Assembly: GCA_016800925.1 (NCBI GenBank)
Contig: JABCPU010000065.1
Span: 166,965 to 230,964, forward strand
Length of the DNA stretch: 64,000 nucleotides
DNA from: Suillus spraguei
Taxonomy: Eukaryota > Basidiomycota > Agaricomycetes > Boletales > Suillaceae
Direction: 5' to 3'
Under the pieces are notes generated by a model that worked only from the letters and a program-made list of their open reading frames with translations, had not been told where the DNA came from and searched no databases. The translations under genes were made by a program, and so were the position numbers. Shown piece by piece: positions 11,548-24,010 of the stretch. Within the stretch, counting starts at the first letter, position 1. Each line of letters starts with the position of its first letter.

Positions 11548-13350
11548 GACTAGTTGTATATTATGTGTGCAAAGTTCAAACATTGTTGGGAATTGCCAAT
11601 ATCATCTTTCTACCCATGTACTCCACGAATCATCCACAACAACTCACATATCATTCAACTCAGGCTATCGGTATAAACAGTATCCCTTGCCCATCTTGTG
11701 GCAAGCATTTTAAAAATAATACTTGTGTATTGCAACATGTGAATCAACCTACATCTCAATGCAGCAAGAAACGTCACCATTTGCAACTCATCCAAATATC
11801 TTATTGTGATGCCATGGGACAACACTGCAGGAACTCTTCGGACGACAACAGTGAACCTGCGAACTTAGAGATAGACAATGATATATACCAGACCAACAGT
11901 GATATTGACCAGTTTGCCCTCAATGTGCCAGTGGTAAACACTGACATCGGCCAGCAATCCTCAGCAGTCAAAGGGGGTGTGGAGTGGGGACAGGCAGTTG
12001 AATACTGTCCGAATGTTTCAAGGATTTATACTGGAGGAATGACATTCATGGACAGTTTTGATCAAGACATCTATGCTCATCAAAGAACTGAGGTTCCTTG
12101 GTATCCTTTTGCCAGCCAGAAATATTGGGAGGTTGCTCATTGGTTGATGCGAACAAACCTTAGCATGTCAGAAATTGACGAATATCTAAATCTTGACTCT
12201 GTGAGTTTCCCTTCAGTCTTCTTAACTTCGCATTATGCCTATGTGTAATGTCAGATGAAGGAAAGTTCCCTTTTGTTCTGCCATGCCAGGGAGCTATGCC
12301 AGCGGGTGGAGATGTTACCATTGGGCCCACATTGGAAGTATGAAGATGTCATAACTGACTGCCCACAAAACGCCTGCTTCATCTATTCTATTGTGATGCG
12401 GTCGACTGTCTACAATCTCTTCTCAGTGATCCTCAGCTTGCATATTGTATCGATTTCAATTGTCGGAAGGTTTACGAGTCTGCCGATAGACTTTCTCATG
12501 TATATAATAGTTTTATGATGGGCAATCATTCATGGTACCTCCAGGTACGATTTATATGTGAATTTTCAGTGCTAAATGCTCATTTTACCCTCTTTAGTGT
12601 CAGATCCCTCAGGGTGCATCTCTGCTTGGGGTGATCTTGTCCTCAGACAAAATGAAGGTCACAAATATATCTGGTAATTGATATGCTCACCCTGTCCTGA
12701 TAAGCCTGGCAAACATTGCTTCTTCTTCACATGCTAAGGCTTCACTTCACGCATATTTACTTGTCGCACTTATCCCAGTACCAAAATTTGTCCATTCTAA
12801 CACAAGGGTGTGTGGCATACTTGTGGATCGGCTGTTCCACCAGTGCATCAGCATTGTAACCGAACCACTGAAGGCAGCTGCCAAAATGGGCATCATGATG
12901 AATGACCCTGTTGGCAATAGCAGGTATTGCTTCACACCCTTGGTTTCCTATGTCGCAGATACTCTTGAGGAGCTCCTGGTTGCCTGTGTTTGCAGCAATG
13001 TGTCCCCTGTCACCACCGCCACCCGAGATCAGTTCGGGGATTCCTTCTGCCATCTGCTTTGGAAAGGATCATCCACCCTTGCTCATATCAAAGCTGTTTT
13101 GTGATCTGTTGCACATGCTGATGCCTCTGAGTTCTTTGCAGCATGCAAGAAGTTCGACCTGAATGGTGTCTATGAGCCATTCTGGCTGGACTTGCCTTTG
13201 TCAGATCCCTCTCAGTTCATAACTCCAGAGGCTCTACATCACTGGCACCACATGTTTTGGCATCACGATCTCAACTGGTGCATTTTTGTTGTCGGTGCAA
13301 ATGAATTAGATTTTCGATTCATGCTTTTGTAAGTTCTGACTGGGTACCAC

Positions 13351-14312
13351 TGTAAAGATACAATCTAGCCTGGGCTGTAGATGAACCACGGCCTAAGCTA
13401 GTATGCGAGTCTTGCGCTCTATCTAGTCTGCTTCACTTGTGAAGGCAGGAACGTTCAACCCTAAAGGAAATGTTAAGTTAATATAGTTTGATAATGCCCA
13501 ACCTGTGGTGTGAGAATGCCATTGGAGGTAGCGAGATGCTAGTGGTGACCTCCGGTCCATGGGAAACTTGCAGTAAAACTAGCAGTAAGCGTGGGAATGC
13601 GGTAGGCAAGCAGTAGTGTGAACAGTAGAACTGCAGTAGTACGAGCAGTAAAACTGCGGTAAGCGTGGGAACTTCTGTGGTAAAACAAGTGGTAGTGTAG
13701 TGGTGAAGCGTGAGAAAGCGGTAGCGCTAGCGGTGAAGCTCAGGAAAGCGGTAGCGCTAGCGGTGAAGCTCAGGAAAGCGGTAAAGAGTGGTAGTGTGTG
13801 CAGCAGTAAAGCAATTCTTAAGGAGACAGTGACTTTGGTAAAGGACTTTATTCAGTAGAGACAGTAGTTGTGACTATTCCTAAGTACCATGTGTACTATA
13901 GGAGGGAAGTGAGGAACGAGTACAGGTACCTAGGAATTTTATACTAAGGAATAGCTATGGAAACAGAAGGGATAGGAAAAACATGCAGCAGACATGTAAT
14001 AAGACTGCACTTCAGTTTACAAAACATAATGTACTGGCGAGACTGGATGGACATTGGACGGACAGTAAATCTTGCTTGAGGATACCAAATGGGTTCGCAG
14101 AGATTGCCAAAGATCACTGCTTTGCAGGAAAGTTGCAGCAGTACAGCCGTTAAGCTGCAACAAGGCTTCTGGAGTGCGGAACGATACTGTTAGATAGGGG
14201 TAAACACATGATAAAGTAGGACGGTGAAGCAGAAGGGTAAGGATAATGATTGCCTGTTGACACCTATACGAAAATGTGCCATTTCAAGCTCAGCGTGAGT
14301 TTGCTTGTCACA
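13351..14312 (+). repeat. LTR family B, copy 2, in Plavaka
   Basis: It begins TGTAAAGATAC, ends TTGTCACA and is flanked by a perfect 4-bp duplication CCAC (13347-13350, 14313-14316). The interior has many AGCGGTA-like heptamers, including a ~33-bp tandem duplication near 13710-13790. The Plavaka reading frame can be followed across it. Confidence 0.85.
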
Positions 14313-14421
14313 CCACAGCTTCAAATATGGCATCTCCACATTGAAGCAGGTATCTGGCTGAGATCATCGAGATGTTCAGCAGTATCTCATCAGTCTCATC
14401 GCAGCTGCTGTACCATCTGAC

Positions 14422-15177
14422 TGTCATATACCATACTTCTGATCTCGGATCCAATCAGATCCGATCGATCCTACTTCTGTCTGGTCCACAGATCCTGTCC
14501 AGATCACCCATCCAAAAACTCCTACTTCTCACACTCTAACTCCCTTGTGGACATCTGCATCTACCTCCTTTCAGTAATCCTCCTGTCTCTGGTATTCCGG
14601 CTGTGTATATTCCCTTCCGCTTATTTGATCTGTTACCTGTGTCTCATTTCTGACTCGCGCTTACTGATCCGCTGTGCATTAACTAAAAGACTTCTGTTAT
14701 ACATTGTACATAGCCCTCAGTCCCGGACTTGCTGATTATCTGTACTAGTTACTTCCAGTATATAAATCACTTGTAAATCTCCGTAGAACCTTGGTTTGAA
14801 TATCATCTTAGATTCTGCTCATCCTTTCCTCCATGCTTGAGTTACTTCCTGCTCTAGTCATCTTTCAAGACTTGGGATTGATTCCTTTAGTCTATATCTC
14901 CAACTCTATCTTTGGATAGTCTACCTTTGTTAGTTTCTAGTTAGGAACTCGTTCCGAGACTAGCCTTAATCCTCGTTCCATCACTACACTCCAGATAACC
15001 TTTGGATGTATCATATCCGATACCTTCAGACATCCGGATCCATCACGCAACTCCTTCCGGATCTTTGGATGTATACCTACCCTCTGAAATAAGGGGCATT
15101 ACTTAGGAAAGGGGCACAGTGCACAAACTGAGGCCAAAGCCCTTCGGATCTTTCACCCTTTGAGTACAGTCTTAACA
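14422..15177 (+). repeat. LTR family F, copy 1, in Plavaka
   Basis: Starts TGTCATATACC, ends AGTCTTAACA, 756 bp, perfect 5-bp duplication CTGAC (14417-14421, 15178-15182). It carries repeated TCCGGA/GGATC-type motifs. Solo LTR: no internal domains. Confidence 0.85.
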
Positions 15178-15534
15178 CTGACTTTCTCTCTGCTGTTTGC
15201 TCACTCTGTGAGTTCTGCTAACTTGCGCAGGCACCGTGTTTTATTGAGGGCGCTGTGACAAAGGTCAAGCATGCGCTACAAGGCTTTCACACTCTGAAAG
15301 AAGCTGTTGTCAATGTGGGCACTCGACAAGGAAAGTCTGGTGCAAACAAGCCATGGGCAATCCCAAAATTGGAGTTGCTACAAGGTGTTGTGCCTAGCAT
15401 CCACTCACACAGGTCAGTGATGCAGTGGTCTGCTGATCCAACAGAGCATGCACACATAGACTACATCAAGGTTCCTGGGCATGCTGGAAATAACCACGAT
15501 TACGACGAGCAAGTTTGTTGTTACCTCAATTGTC

Positions 15535-16304
15535 TGTCATATACCATACTTCTGATCCCAGATCCAACCATATCCGATCAGATCCGATCGATTCTATTTC
15601 TGTCCGGTCCACAGATCCTGTCTGGATCGCTCATCCGAATGTGCTCGCTTCTCGCACTCTATCTCCCTTGTGTATAACTGTGTCTATCTCCTTTCGTCAC
15701 TCATCCTGTTTCCGGTACTCCGGCTGTGTATAATTCCTTCCTGTGTCACTGATCCGTTACCTGTGTTTCATTTCCAATTTGTGCTTACTGATCTGCTGCG
15801 CATTGACTAATAGACTTCCGTTACACTTCGTACATAGCCCTCAGTCCCGGACTTATTGATTATCTGTCTTAGATACTTACTGTATATAAACCACTTGTAG
15901 ATCTCTGTAGAACCTTAGTTCAAATATCATCTTAGATTCTGCTCATTCTGCTTCCTTCAGACTTGAGTCACTTTCTGCTCAAAGTCATCTTCCGAGACTT
16001 GGGATTGATTCCTATAGTCTATATCTCCGACTCTATCTTCGGATAGTCTACCTCTGTCAGTTTCTAGTTAGGAATCTGTTCTGAAGCTAGCCTTAGTCCT
16101 CTTTCCATCCCCGCGCTCCGGATAACCTTCGGACGTACCATATCCGAGACCTTCAGACGTCCGGATCCACTACGCAACTCTTTCTGGATCTTCGGACATA
16201 TATCTCCTCTCTGAAATAAGGGGCATTACTCGGACAAGGGGCACAGTGTACGAACTGAGGCCAAAGCCCTTCAGATCTTTCACCCCTTGAGTACGGTCTT
16301 AACA
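15535..16304 (+). repeat. LTR family F, copy 2, in Plavaka
   Basis: 770-bp copy in the same orientation as copy 1 (TGTCATATACC...GGTCTTAACA). Flanks TTGTC and TCATC match at three of five positions, both differences being transitions. The ~350 bp between the two F copies is Plavaka coding sequence, so these are two separate solo insertions and not one element. Confidence 0.8.
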
Positions 16305-17380
16305 TCATCAAGAAAAGTGCCAAAAATTTGTGCTTGCTTTGGAAATCAAGTTAGGGGAAGGTTTGGAAGAAGAAGAAGAGGATGATTGAAATGGCGACAA
16401 AGCTGGAGGAGTCCATCATTTCAAAGATTATTTTGAATGCGCATGACAGCTGATCGAGAATGAACATGGTGCTCCCCGTCCATTCAGGACATTTTTTCAT
16501 TTTCAATGTCAATTACTGCATACCACCTCAGTGCCGACCTGACCCTCAACCGTATGACTGTTGACAAGGCTGCGGAATGGTTTTTATTGCACGACCTTTG
16601 TGGTGCACTTGCGGATTATCTGGAATGTGACACTGCTGGTTCTGTTCATGTAATTGGTGGCAGGAGAAGAGCGCCTTCCAATTGTAAATTGAAGTTTGAA
16701 TGCATACAAGTTTGGTGTAAGGTTTGCATGCAGCTTGAAAGCTATCATGAATGACACATTGAGCCCTCACAAGCTGTTATCGCCCAACCGCCCTCCAAAA
16801 CCTGGCCATGCAGACAATACGATGCGGTCATTGTGAATGTAGATCTGACATTCAAGTGGCCCCACAGTCATTTAGAAGGTTTGCATTTGCTTCAAGTTCA
16901 CTCCATCCTCATCACTAAAAATTCTTCCAGGTCATTGTGTCGGTCACCTACACTTAATTTTCCGTCCCATTACCTCTTTGGAATACTCTGGGGCATATCT
17001 TGCTTATGTGGAGCGTCTAGATGTTATTACCGTGGACCCAGCTGCAGGGATGCATATTTTAAGGCATGCGCAGCATTCAAATGGTACTCGCATTGCAGAT
17101 GTGATACCTCTCAGCCAGATTGTATCCCCTGCCCATCTCATTCCTCATTTCGGACGATCTGCGAACCCCAGACTTGCCCAAGAAAACAGCAGCAAATATA
17201 CTAATGATTTCTTTCTCAACAAGTTTTGGAACACGGAGTTTTTCTATAGCATTAATGGCACAGAGTGATAGTACAAGTTTCTTTATACCTATTGCAGTCT
17301 ACCTGTAATAAATACATGGCTCATTACAAGCTATTCAGTCAGTGAAAGATGTGTGATCTGCAGCATGCGGACAATGAAGC

Positions 17381-17560
17381 TGGAATATGGATAAGATGGT
17401 GAGTTAGTTGTTGCAGTGGAAGTAGGTTGACAGCGATAGGCCATATGGATTGCTCAATGATTGTTGTGATGAGCTGCAATGTTGGAATATGGATAAGATG
17501 GCGAGTTAGCGGTAGTGGAAGTAGATTGACGGTGATAGGCCATGTGGGTTGTTCACCCAA
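17381..17560 (+). repeat. Imperfect ~103-bp tandem repeat
   Basis: Two units start at about 17381 and 17484 with GGAATATGGATAAGATGG and share GAAGTAG(G/A)TTGAC and GATAGGCCAT. It lies just downstream of the Plavaka remnant. No coding function is assigned. Confidence 0.6.
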
Positions 17561-17662
17561 TCATTGATCAACTGAGATCTGTTGTACATGATGCATAGAT
17601 ACAAACAAAAATGTCCATCGTAGAAGTACAATTGATGAAAACACTAAGCATCTGAAATCATA

Positions 17663-18062
17663 CTAGAACCCACCACGAAGACCAAGGTAATGTTGCACCT
17701 CTCGCATTCTTTCCCATTGCCTCTGCAGATGCTCCCGCTCAGCTATGAGCGCCAATGTCAACACACATTCTTCCTTCACAATCATCATAGGTGGGCTCCC
17801 AAGTGGTGGCAATGGAATACCAGGATGTTCTTCCGCATAACGGAGGCGTTCTTCAGTGATATTGAACGCCTCATTCCAAATGTGCTGTAATCATCGTTGT
17901 TAGACTTTAGAGATGCAAAGAGAGAGAAAAATGGTTACTTACCATGGTGGCAGGGGTGTGCAAGACATCAGTCTCCAACTGTGGCGCTGGCACCAACAAG
18001 TTCTGGCAACTGATCAGTGTCACAATGTACCAAAGCGCCAAACCTACAGCGAGGGAATTAAA
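17663..18062 (-). CDS. C-terminal exons of an unidentified protein
   Basis: Two minus-strand exons join in phase: about 18062-17943, ending VLHTPATM, and 17884-17663, starting HIWNEAFNITEERLRYAEE and ending LGLRGGF with TAG. The intron has a GTAAGT donor and a TTACAG acceptor. The last exon is rich in charged helix (ALIAEREHLQRQWERMREV). I do not recognise the family. A possible upstream exon at 18549-18166 is much less convincing, so the gene is probably partial. Confidence 0.45.
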
Positions 18063-18836
18063 CTATGTGAAGCGTTAGTGACACATGATTAGCAATTGGA
18101 CATGTCAATACCTGATCAGTCCTAGCCACAGCACCTGTGTTGTTATGATTATTGTTGTTGATATGCTATTGATAAGTGTCTTGATCAGTATCCAGCTGGT
18201 AAAGAATGCTATAATTACTTACAGGCATAGGACCTTGAATGTTGTTGTCATTCATGTGGCTATTATTGTAATCATTGACATTGATAGACATGCTTAGACA
18301 GTAGACTAGGATGAAGCAAGAAGTTATTGATGAAATGAATAATTGTAGTGATGTGAGAATTGATAATGTAATATTACCCAATATAGAATGGGGGTTAGCA
18401 ACTGTGCATTGGATTATGCTAACATTGGAGACCTGGGAAAGAACTGGGACAGAACTGGGATAGATCAATAACCTGAAGCCTGTGCGCTGACACAAGTAAT
18501 GAACAAGGCCATCATAGCTGGGGTGATGTTCTGGAATAAATCTTAGCAATAGGTCAGTTGAAACATTGTCAGAGGACTGTGTTAAACATTGTCAGTCTGT
18601 GGATCACACAGCTAACCAGATAGGACTAGTAGAGACATACATCATCATCAGTGTGACCTTGGAGCCGCTGTGTTATGTTCACAGCGTTGTGAGGCTCATG
18701 CAGAATTATTTGACTCATCATTCAGGTAAGCCACTACGAGCAAAATAGAGGTTTTAGGCAAACTGATCCAAGTCTCTTTGAAAACTTGAAGCTGAGAAGG
18801 TTGCAGTGCATTGACAAAGGAGATAAGGGTTGATTA
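18063..18836. other. No supported gene
   Basis: Two open stretches exist (minus 18549-18166 and plus 18566-18748), but neither shows a domain or a consistent splice structure. The first may belong to the minus-strand gene ending at 17663. Confidence 0.3.
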
Positions 18837-21049
18837 GTGATTACTTATCATTTAAATAAGTTTTCTTTCAGAAATATTTTGTACTATATGGTTGCCAAGT
18901 CTGAGTCCGGTGCCAACCTTATTTCACTGCTCTTGATGAGCATGGCCCAGTTGCATCAAACACGCACACCCAAGTTTTATTCACTAAATTCTCCCCTTCA
19001 TAGTTCAACTACTTCAGTTCCTGACTTTGGCCGGCGAATCACTCTCGTGGAGCTAAAACATGCTCACCAGACAGAACTTGCTGATGCCACCATATATGAA
19101 CCCAAAGGATCAAACAGTGACAATAATTGTTGAAACAACTGGCTTCCTCATACACTCCTTCCTGATGTCTTAGACAAGAGATTATTGTCATACCTCAAGA
19201 CCAATGATGGCCAGCATCTGTATGATGTGGCACGCAAATGTTGGAACACTGCCTTTCTTCCACCACTCTTGCGTCAGCCTGATAATAGAAAAGGTGGGAA
19301 AGGAAAAAGAAAGCTAGTTTGGATGAAGAGGAGGAAGTAGAGAGTGACAAGACAGTTGGTGTTAAATCCTGGAATGATGAGGAGATGCTGGCAGATTTTT
19401 TCAACAGGATTATGAAGGCGATCCTAATCACCATAGAAGAACTTCGTCAAGATCTAGCTGCCAAGCATCTCAAGAAATCAGGAAGTTGGCGTCATGTAAA
19501 GTCAGAGAGCAGATACTCCCTTCGCATACCCCGAACTCCTCTGCCAAGTCGACCCCGCACACAGTTGCAGACAGACATGATGGATACGCTTCCAGCATTT
19601 TCGGGTTGTCAATGGACTGGCTTTTTTTCTACATGCAAAATGACAGGCACACCACTTGCAGTCAAGCCTGATCTTGTGTTGCAGGACAGTGATGGGAGTG
19701 ATCCCGCTGGGCCAGACCTCATAGCGTGGAATGACATACTTATATTTTGTGAGTTATCAAAGCTTGCAATGTGGCCTGAATTATTGGATACCTTGTACAC
19801 AAAGGCGTATGCAGTATATAAAGTGCAATTGAATCGTTGATTTGTTTTTGCGCTGTCTATCACAGACTTCCTCCTTTGAATCACCTTGTTTGATCGTTCA
19901 GGAGCAGTCCATTCATTACCCTACCATATCCACAAAATGCCAGTTGCGCTCATGGGCATACTCAGTTGGAGTGTCTACTTGAGCGTCACAAATCTTGGCT
20001 ATGATCCTACAGTCATGTTACCTAAAATTCCTCGCCACCTTATGCTTCCTCAAACTATCCCCTCAATCAAAGTCGGTGACAAGACCTACCGCATCATCAA
20101 GCCAATTTTCGCAAGGGCTGCCATCAGAGGCAGAGCCACCATGTGCTGGCATGTCCAGGATCCAGACACATGTAATGATATTGTCATCAGAGGCAAACAG
20201 CCAAAGCACCCCTGCTTCTATGTGGTAAAGGATACTTGGTGCATTGCTGCCCACTCGAGTGTGGAAGAAGAAATTCTGGAGATGCTGAAAGATATCCAAG
20301 GGGTTCCAAAGCTTGTCAAGTCATGGGACGTTCAGGTCTCTGGGTGTCCTGATACCACAGGTCCTTGTCAGAAAACATTACCCCCAGGAACAAATGTGGC
20401 TGAGCTACGTATTCATTGACGCTTGGTCATGAAACCATATGCTGTTCCAATCACTTACTTCTCTCATCGAATGGAGTTGCTCGAGTGTATAATAGATGCG
20501 ATAAATGGTAAGTGTTGAGAATCATACAAATCACATATAGGCATTAATTACATTCTCTTACAGCGCATCATGAGATTGTCGGTCGAGGCATACTACACTG
20601 TGATATCAGCCTCAATAACATCATGATATATTTTGAGTATACTGTCAACGGCATCTTTGCAAGGGGTCTCCTAATCGATTATGACTATGCAACAAAGATC
20701 TCCAAGGGAACTGATTGTGCTGTCGGACGACAGGACCTTACTGTTAGTAGATCTGTATCTGTATGTTTGTTGAAACTTATATGCCACTAATTTTCAGGGA
20801 ACTTTGATGTTCATGGCTAGCAGCATTCTGCTGCAATACTCAGAGCATGGCATTCCACACGAACAAACAGTTGCTCATGATCTGGAATCATTTGTATATG
20901 TTTTCATCTATATCTGCGTGATGTATGATGGTGCTGGCGACAAGCTTCGAGACGATAAGCTTTTCAATCAGACTATTATTGGCATCAACATGGTGATGTC
21001 CTTCTTTGGCACCAAGAAAGGAACAGGCGTCCTAGGTCCCCTGATCTAG
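18837..21049 (+). pseudogene. FunK1 fungal-type protein kinase, with premature stops
   Basis: FunK1 kinases are a large basidiomycete Ser/Thr kinase-like family. The N-terminal part spans about 18837-19840 in two frames and contains KPDLVLQD and a WNDILIFCELSK-type block. FDRSGAVHSLPYHIHK follows near 19890, then VEEEILEMLKDIQGVPKLV. After an intron (GTAAGT near 20509 to TTACAG near 20563) come the catalytic loop GILHCDISLNNIMI (near 20590) and the metal-binding LIDYDYA, then ESFVYVFIYIC. In-frame TGA stops at about 19838, 19877 and 20418, and TAG at 21047, show that it is not functional as it stands. The first two lie where Arg is plausible. Confidence 0.8.
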
Positions 21050-21192
21050 ACTATTTGCAAGAATGTCAATGAGGTGAGGTCTGTATTGAAGAAGGCAAGG
21101 AAGCTGAAGAAGAGCAGACTGAGAAGGATGAAGACGTCGTTGTTGTCCAGCCTGCGAGGAGGAGTCGCAAATGATTAAATGGTCCCATCCCA

Positions 21193-22065
21193 ATGCAGCT
21201 TCAGTTTTACCCACCGGTGTACAGGGACTTACTTGAGAAGGCAAAGAAGCAGTCTAGGCTTGAATCTCTTGATAATTCATTCCCTCATCGTGAGACTTTC
21301 CTTGCTGAGGATGTGATTGAAATTCTAGCAGAACTACACAATCAGTTTGCTGTGGAAGGTTGCAGCATGGAGGAAGGCTATTGGGAGAGCTACAAGCATA
21401 ATATGGCTATCATAGTATTTCATTTCCTTTTCTGTTTTTGCTATTTGATTCATTGACTCAATATCATCACAGTTATGGGATGATTTAGGAAACATGCACT
21501 CCGAGTTCAAAAAAGCAGCCCGCCCAATTGTTCAAAGTCGGTACAAGCTGTTCCACAAAGCCGATGAAATCAAAGACAACGATGATATCATGGAACACAT
21601 TCGTAATGGCATACAGGACCTTCAGGATGAGGCGAAGTTCCTATGAGGCGGACTGGACTCACAGGTATGAATAAAATTGCACGATCAGCTTTGACCTCAC
21701 CTCTCACACAGGGCCACACTAATAATCTTGCACACATCGCACTGGAGGATCTTTGTAAAATGTACTATTACATGGGTAAGAATGCACTGGCTCTATTTTT
21801 TCCTGACATCTTTGCGAATTCCGTACCCAAAGGTGCAGTAGCACTGGCTGCCACAATTGTAAGTAAGTTCATTTTTCCTGAATGTGCGCTGATCTATTTC
21901 AGCTGGCTGCAGCACTTGATGAATACAGGATGGGCATGTGGCGCACGGAAAAATTGCATGTTGATATGTACTGTCCCATTCACGAAGGTATCCTAAGCTT
22001 GATGGACCAGATCGAAAAAGACCAGTACCACAAATCCAAGTGCCATGGGTTTAGGCATTGATGGG
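21193..22065 (+). pseudogene. DUF6532-type protein, probably decayed
   Basis: It begins with ATG at 21193 (MQLQFYPPVYRDLLEKAK). After an intron at about 21413-21471 it reads SEFKKAARPIVQSRYKLF...IRNGIQDLQDEAKFL and, past an in-frame TGA near 21643 and an intron at about 21664-21710, HIALEDLCKMYYYMGKNAL, LFFPDIFANSVPKGAVALAA and, after a further intron, ALDEYRMGMWRTEKL...YCPIHEGIL. This order matches the DUF6532 domain common in mushrooms, function unknown. It follows the FunK1 remnant on the same strand by about 140 bp. The family call is from memory of the domain. Confidence 0.5.
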
Positions 22066-23712
22066 CAAAGGCCGCTAGGTAATATCAAGTTTTCTCCGGT
22101 CGTGGATATCATTGATGACACTTGTACTAGTGCCAAGACAGAGGCGCCGAAGACTCATGCCATCGTCTTCCAAGCTGTGCTTGACTAACTCGATCATTTC
22201 ATTTGTTTGCACTCATTCTCCGTGGAATTATGCTATTGCCATTACATTCTATACATCTATCTACTGATCATTAATGTTGCATAGTTAAACACAATCCCAT
22301 ATGGTACACAACCTTTATAATGAATGATACTCATGTTTATCATGCTTGTGTTGCTACTGTAAGTCTTGCACCCAGTCCTGTCCCAGTTCTTTACAGACAG
22401 AACCCTTGCTGTGTGCACTGGGGTGCTGTGCAGTGCTGTCTAGACTACCCCTTGTTTGCTGATGCTCATTGTCTCTTTATAGTCTTTATAGTGTTTGTTT
22501 CCCTCAGTTCTTTGGTTAGCTTGAGGTTTTTCCCAGGTTCTACTTATTTTGCTTGGTTATATTATTAGTTCTCAATGGCAGCCGGGCTCCTCAAGTGTCG
22601 GGGAGTTGATGTTTTTGCTATTCCATCGGTGATTGTGTGCCTTCCGGAATCATGCGAGATCCATTAGATCAATAGAGTTTGATCCTTATGCATATTTGTG
22701 ACTTTATTCAGAAACTGTTCATCATTTGCACAACAGACAGATGGGTTGAAATATGCACGATTTTTCTCAGGGTATGCATCACATCTGTTTACGCGACTTT
22801 TCCAGCTGTGCCTCAGTGTGATCAGAATGCCCTGACTTGCTCCGTAAGGGCAATCCGAAAACCACGTGCCTTGATGTAAGACTCCAAAGGCTTCGGCGAT
22901 AGAAGATTTCTTTCGCAGTACTTTGAGTTTGACACTAAATAATGCATTTGTGAGATCGTGTTAAGTAAAAACTCATGCACACAACTGCACACAACTCTGC
23001 TGTTACTATGTGTATGCAACTTTGCACCTATTAAGTAGTGATATCTACTTTGAAACCTCCTTCTTTGACCCTCTCAGTCTCTGTCTGCATTTGAGTTCAT
23101 GAACCTGTGCGCATTAGTTTTTTTGTTGAGTCATCTAACTGTAAAAGCTCGCGAAGCAAATAGTGCTACTGAGTTAGCATGCTTTCAAAATCGTCTTTCC
23201 TCAACAATGCCAAATATTCCTATGTGAAAGCCGTTAGCAGATTTACGAAGATTGATGCGATGCTTTTCAATACATTGCTTGAAATACCCTTATCATTTGT
23301 TCACCGGTTCACTGATGTAGAATACTCAGAATATGAAGGAGCCTGTGGGGGCACAGCCCGGGAATCCTGAGCAGGTGCGCTGACCCTGAAAGCGCGCGCT
23401 TGTTGTAGCCTTAGTCGGCGACGTATGGAGGTCTGTAGGCAACAAGGAACGGGTGAGGGCCACGAGGATACCTAGAATAGACATCCGAGCAACATGGACT
23501 TCAGTGAAGTTTTTTATTCAAAGCACTGCAATCTACAGATTTTGCATTAGCTAACTGTAATTTTCCCACAGCCCGGAATTCGAGTCTATAGGCCCGGTCT
23601 GACTCTGGGCCGATAAGACAACTGAACTGGGAATTACTACAGACAAAATGGCTGTGACGTGCTTGCAGTAAGTTCACCTCGATCGTGCTCAACACCATCA
23701 ACATCCGACTGA
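22066..23712. other. No supported gene; short match to terpene synthase
   Basis: No protein domain was recognised. At 23318-23350 there is a ~33-bp near-match to the intron end and exon 3 start of the terpene synthase at 29121-29154, on the same strand. Confidence 0.4.
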
Positions 23713-23976
23713 ATGGCAGAAGCAGCGCAGCCCTTCATTGTGACCACCACGCCTATGGGAGGCTCTTTCGAAGCCCACGAATGCACAGTATCTACAGCCC
23801 CAGTCCCCGATGCTCGTAAATGTGCTGTATCTGCAGTTGCAGTCTTCCCCGATAGACGATATATGGTGGAAAAGCACATCCCCGCTGCAGGCACAGATAG
23901 GAAGTGGTTAGATTGGCCAGTGGCGGAGGACTCTTTAGCTGATTTCGAGGCATGTTTTCGCCATCGGCTCTTATAG
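23713..23976 (+). pseudogene. WD40-like fragment upstream of TPR-HET 1
   Basis: An 87-codon ORF contains AVSAVAVFPDRRYMV, which resembles the start of a WD40 blade in basidiomycete NLR-type proteins, preceded by TTTPMGGSFEAHE. The rest does not match a WD40 repeat. It ends 34 bp before the ATG of TPR-HET 1. The call rests on one short motif, so it is tentative. Confidence 0.3.
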
Positions 23977-24010
23977 CAGAATATGAACGTACTTTACGCA
24001 GGTCCTCACT

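Larger units (their letters stand above)
11565..17268 (+). pseudogene. Plavaka-type (CACTA-like) transposase, decayed and interrupted
   Basis: Plavaka elements are DNA transposons of basidiomycetes. The start shows a C2H2-like CPSCGKHFKN...H motif near 11680, then the hallmark PFASQKYWEVAHWL (near 12105), an intron at about 12200-12253, REL...RVEMLPLGPHWK, a frameshift near 12390, a second intron near 12549-12598, then VPKFVHSN, IGIMMNDP, RYCFTPL and ALHHWHHMFW. Reading resumes after LTR B (FKYGISTLKQV), after LTR F1 (KPWAIPKLELLQGV, TEHAHIDYIKVPG) and after LTR F2 through EYSGAYLAYVERLD, GMHILRHAQHSNGTR and SPAHLIPHFG to near 17268. In-frame stops include 12673, 13102, 13330 and 14362. Terminal inverted repeats were not identified. 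Confidence 0.85.

Noticed and set aside
14422..16304. Two LTR F copies in the same orientation ~350 bp apart, as one short LTR element
   Set aside because: The DNA between them is Plavaka transposase in the expected reading order, and copy 1 has its own perfect duplication. They are two solo LTRs.
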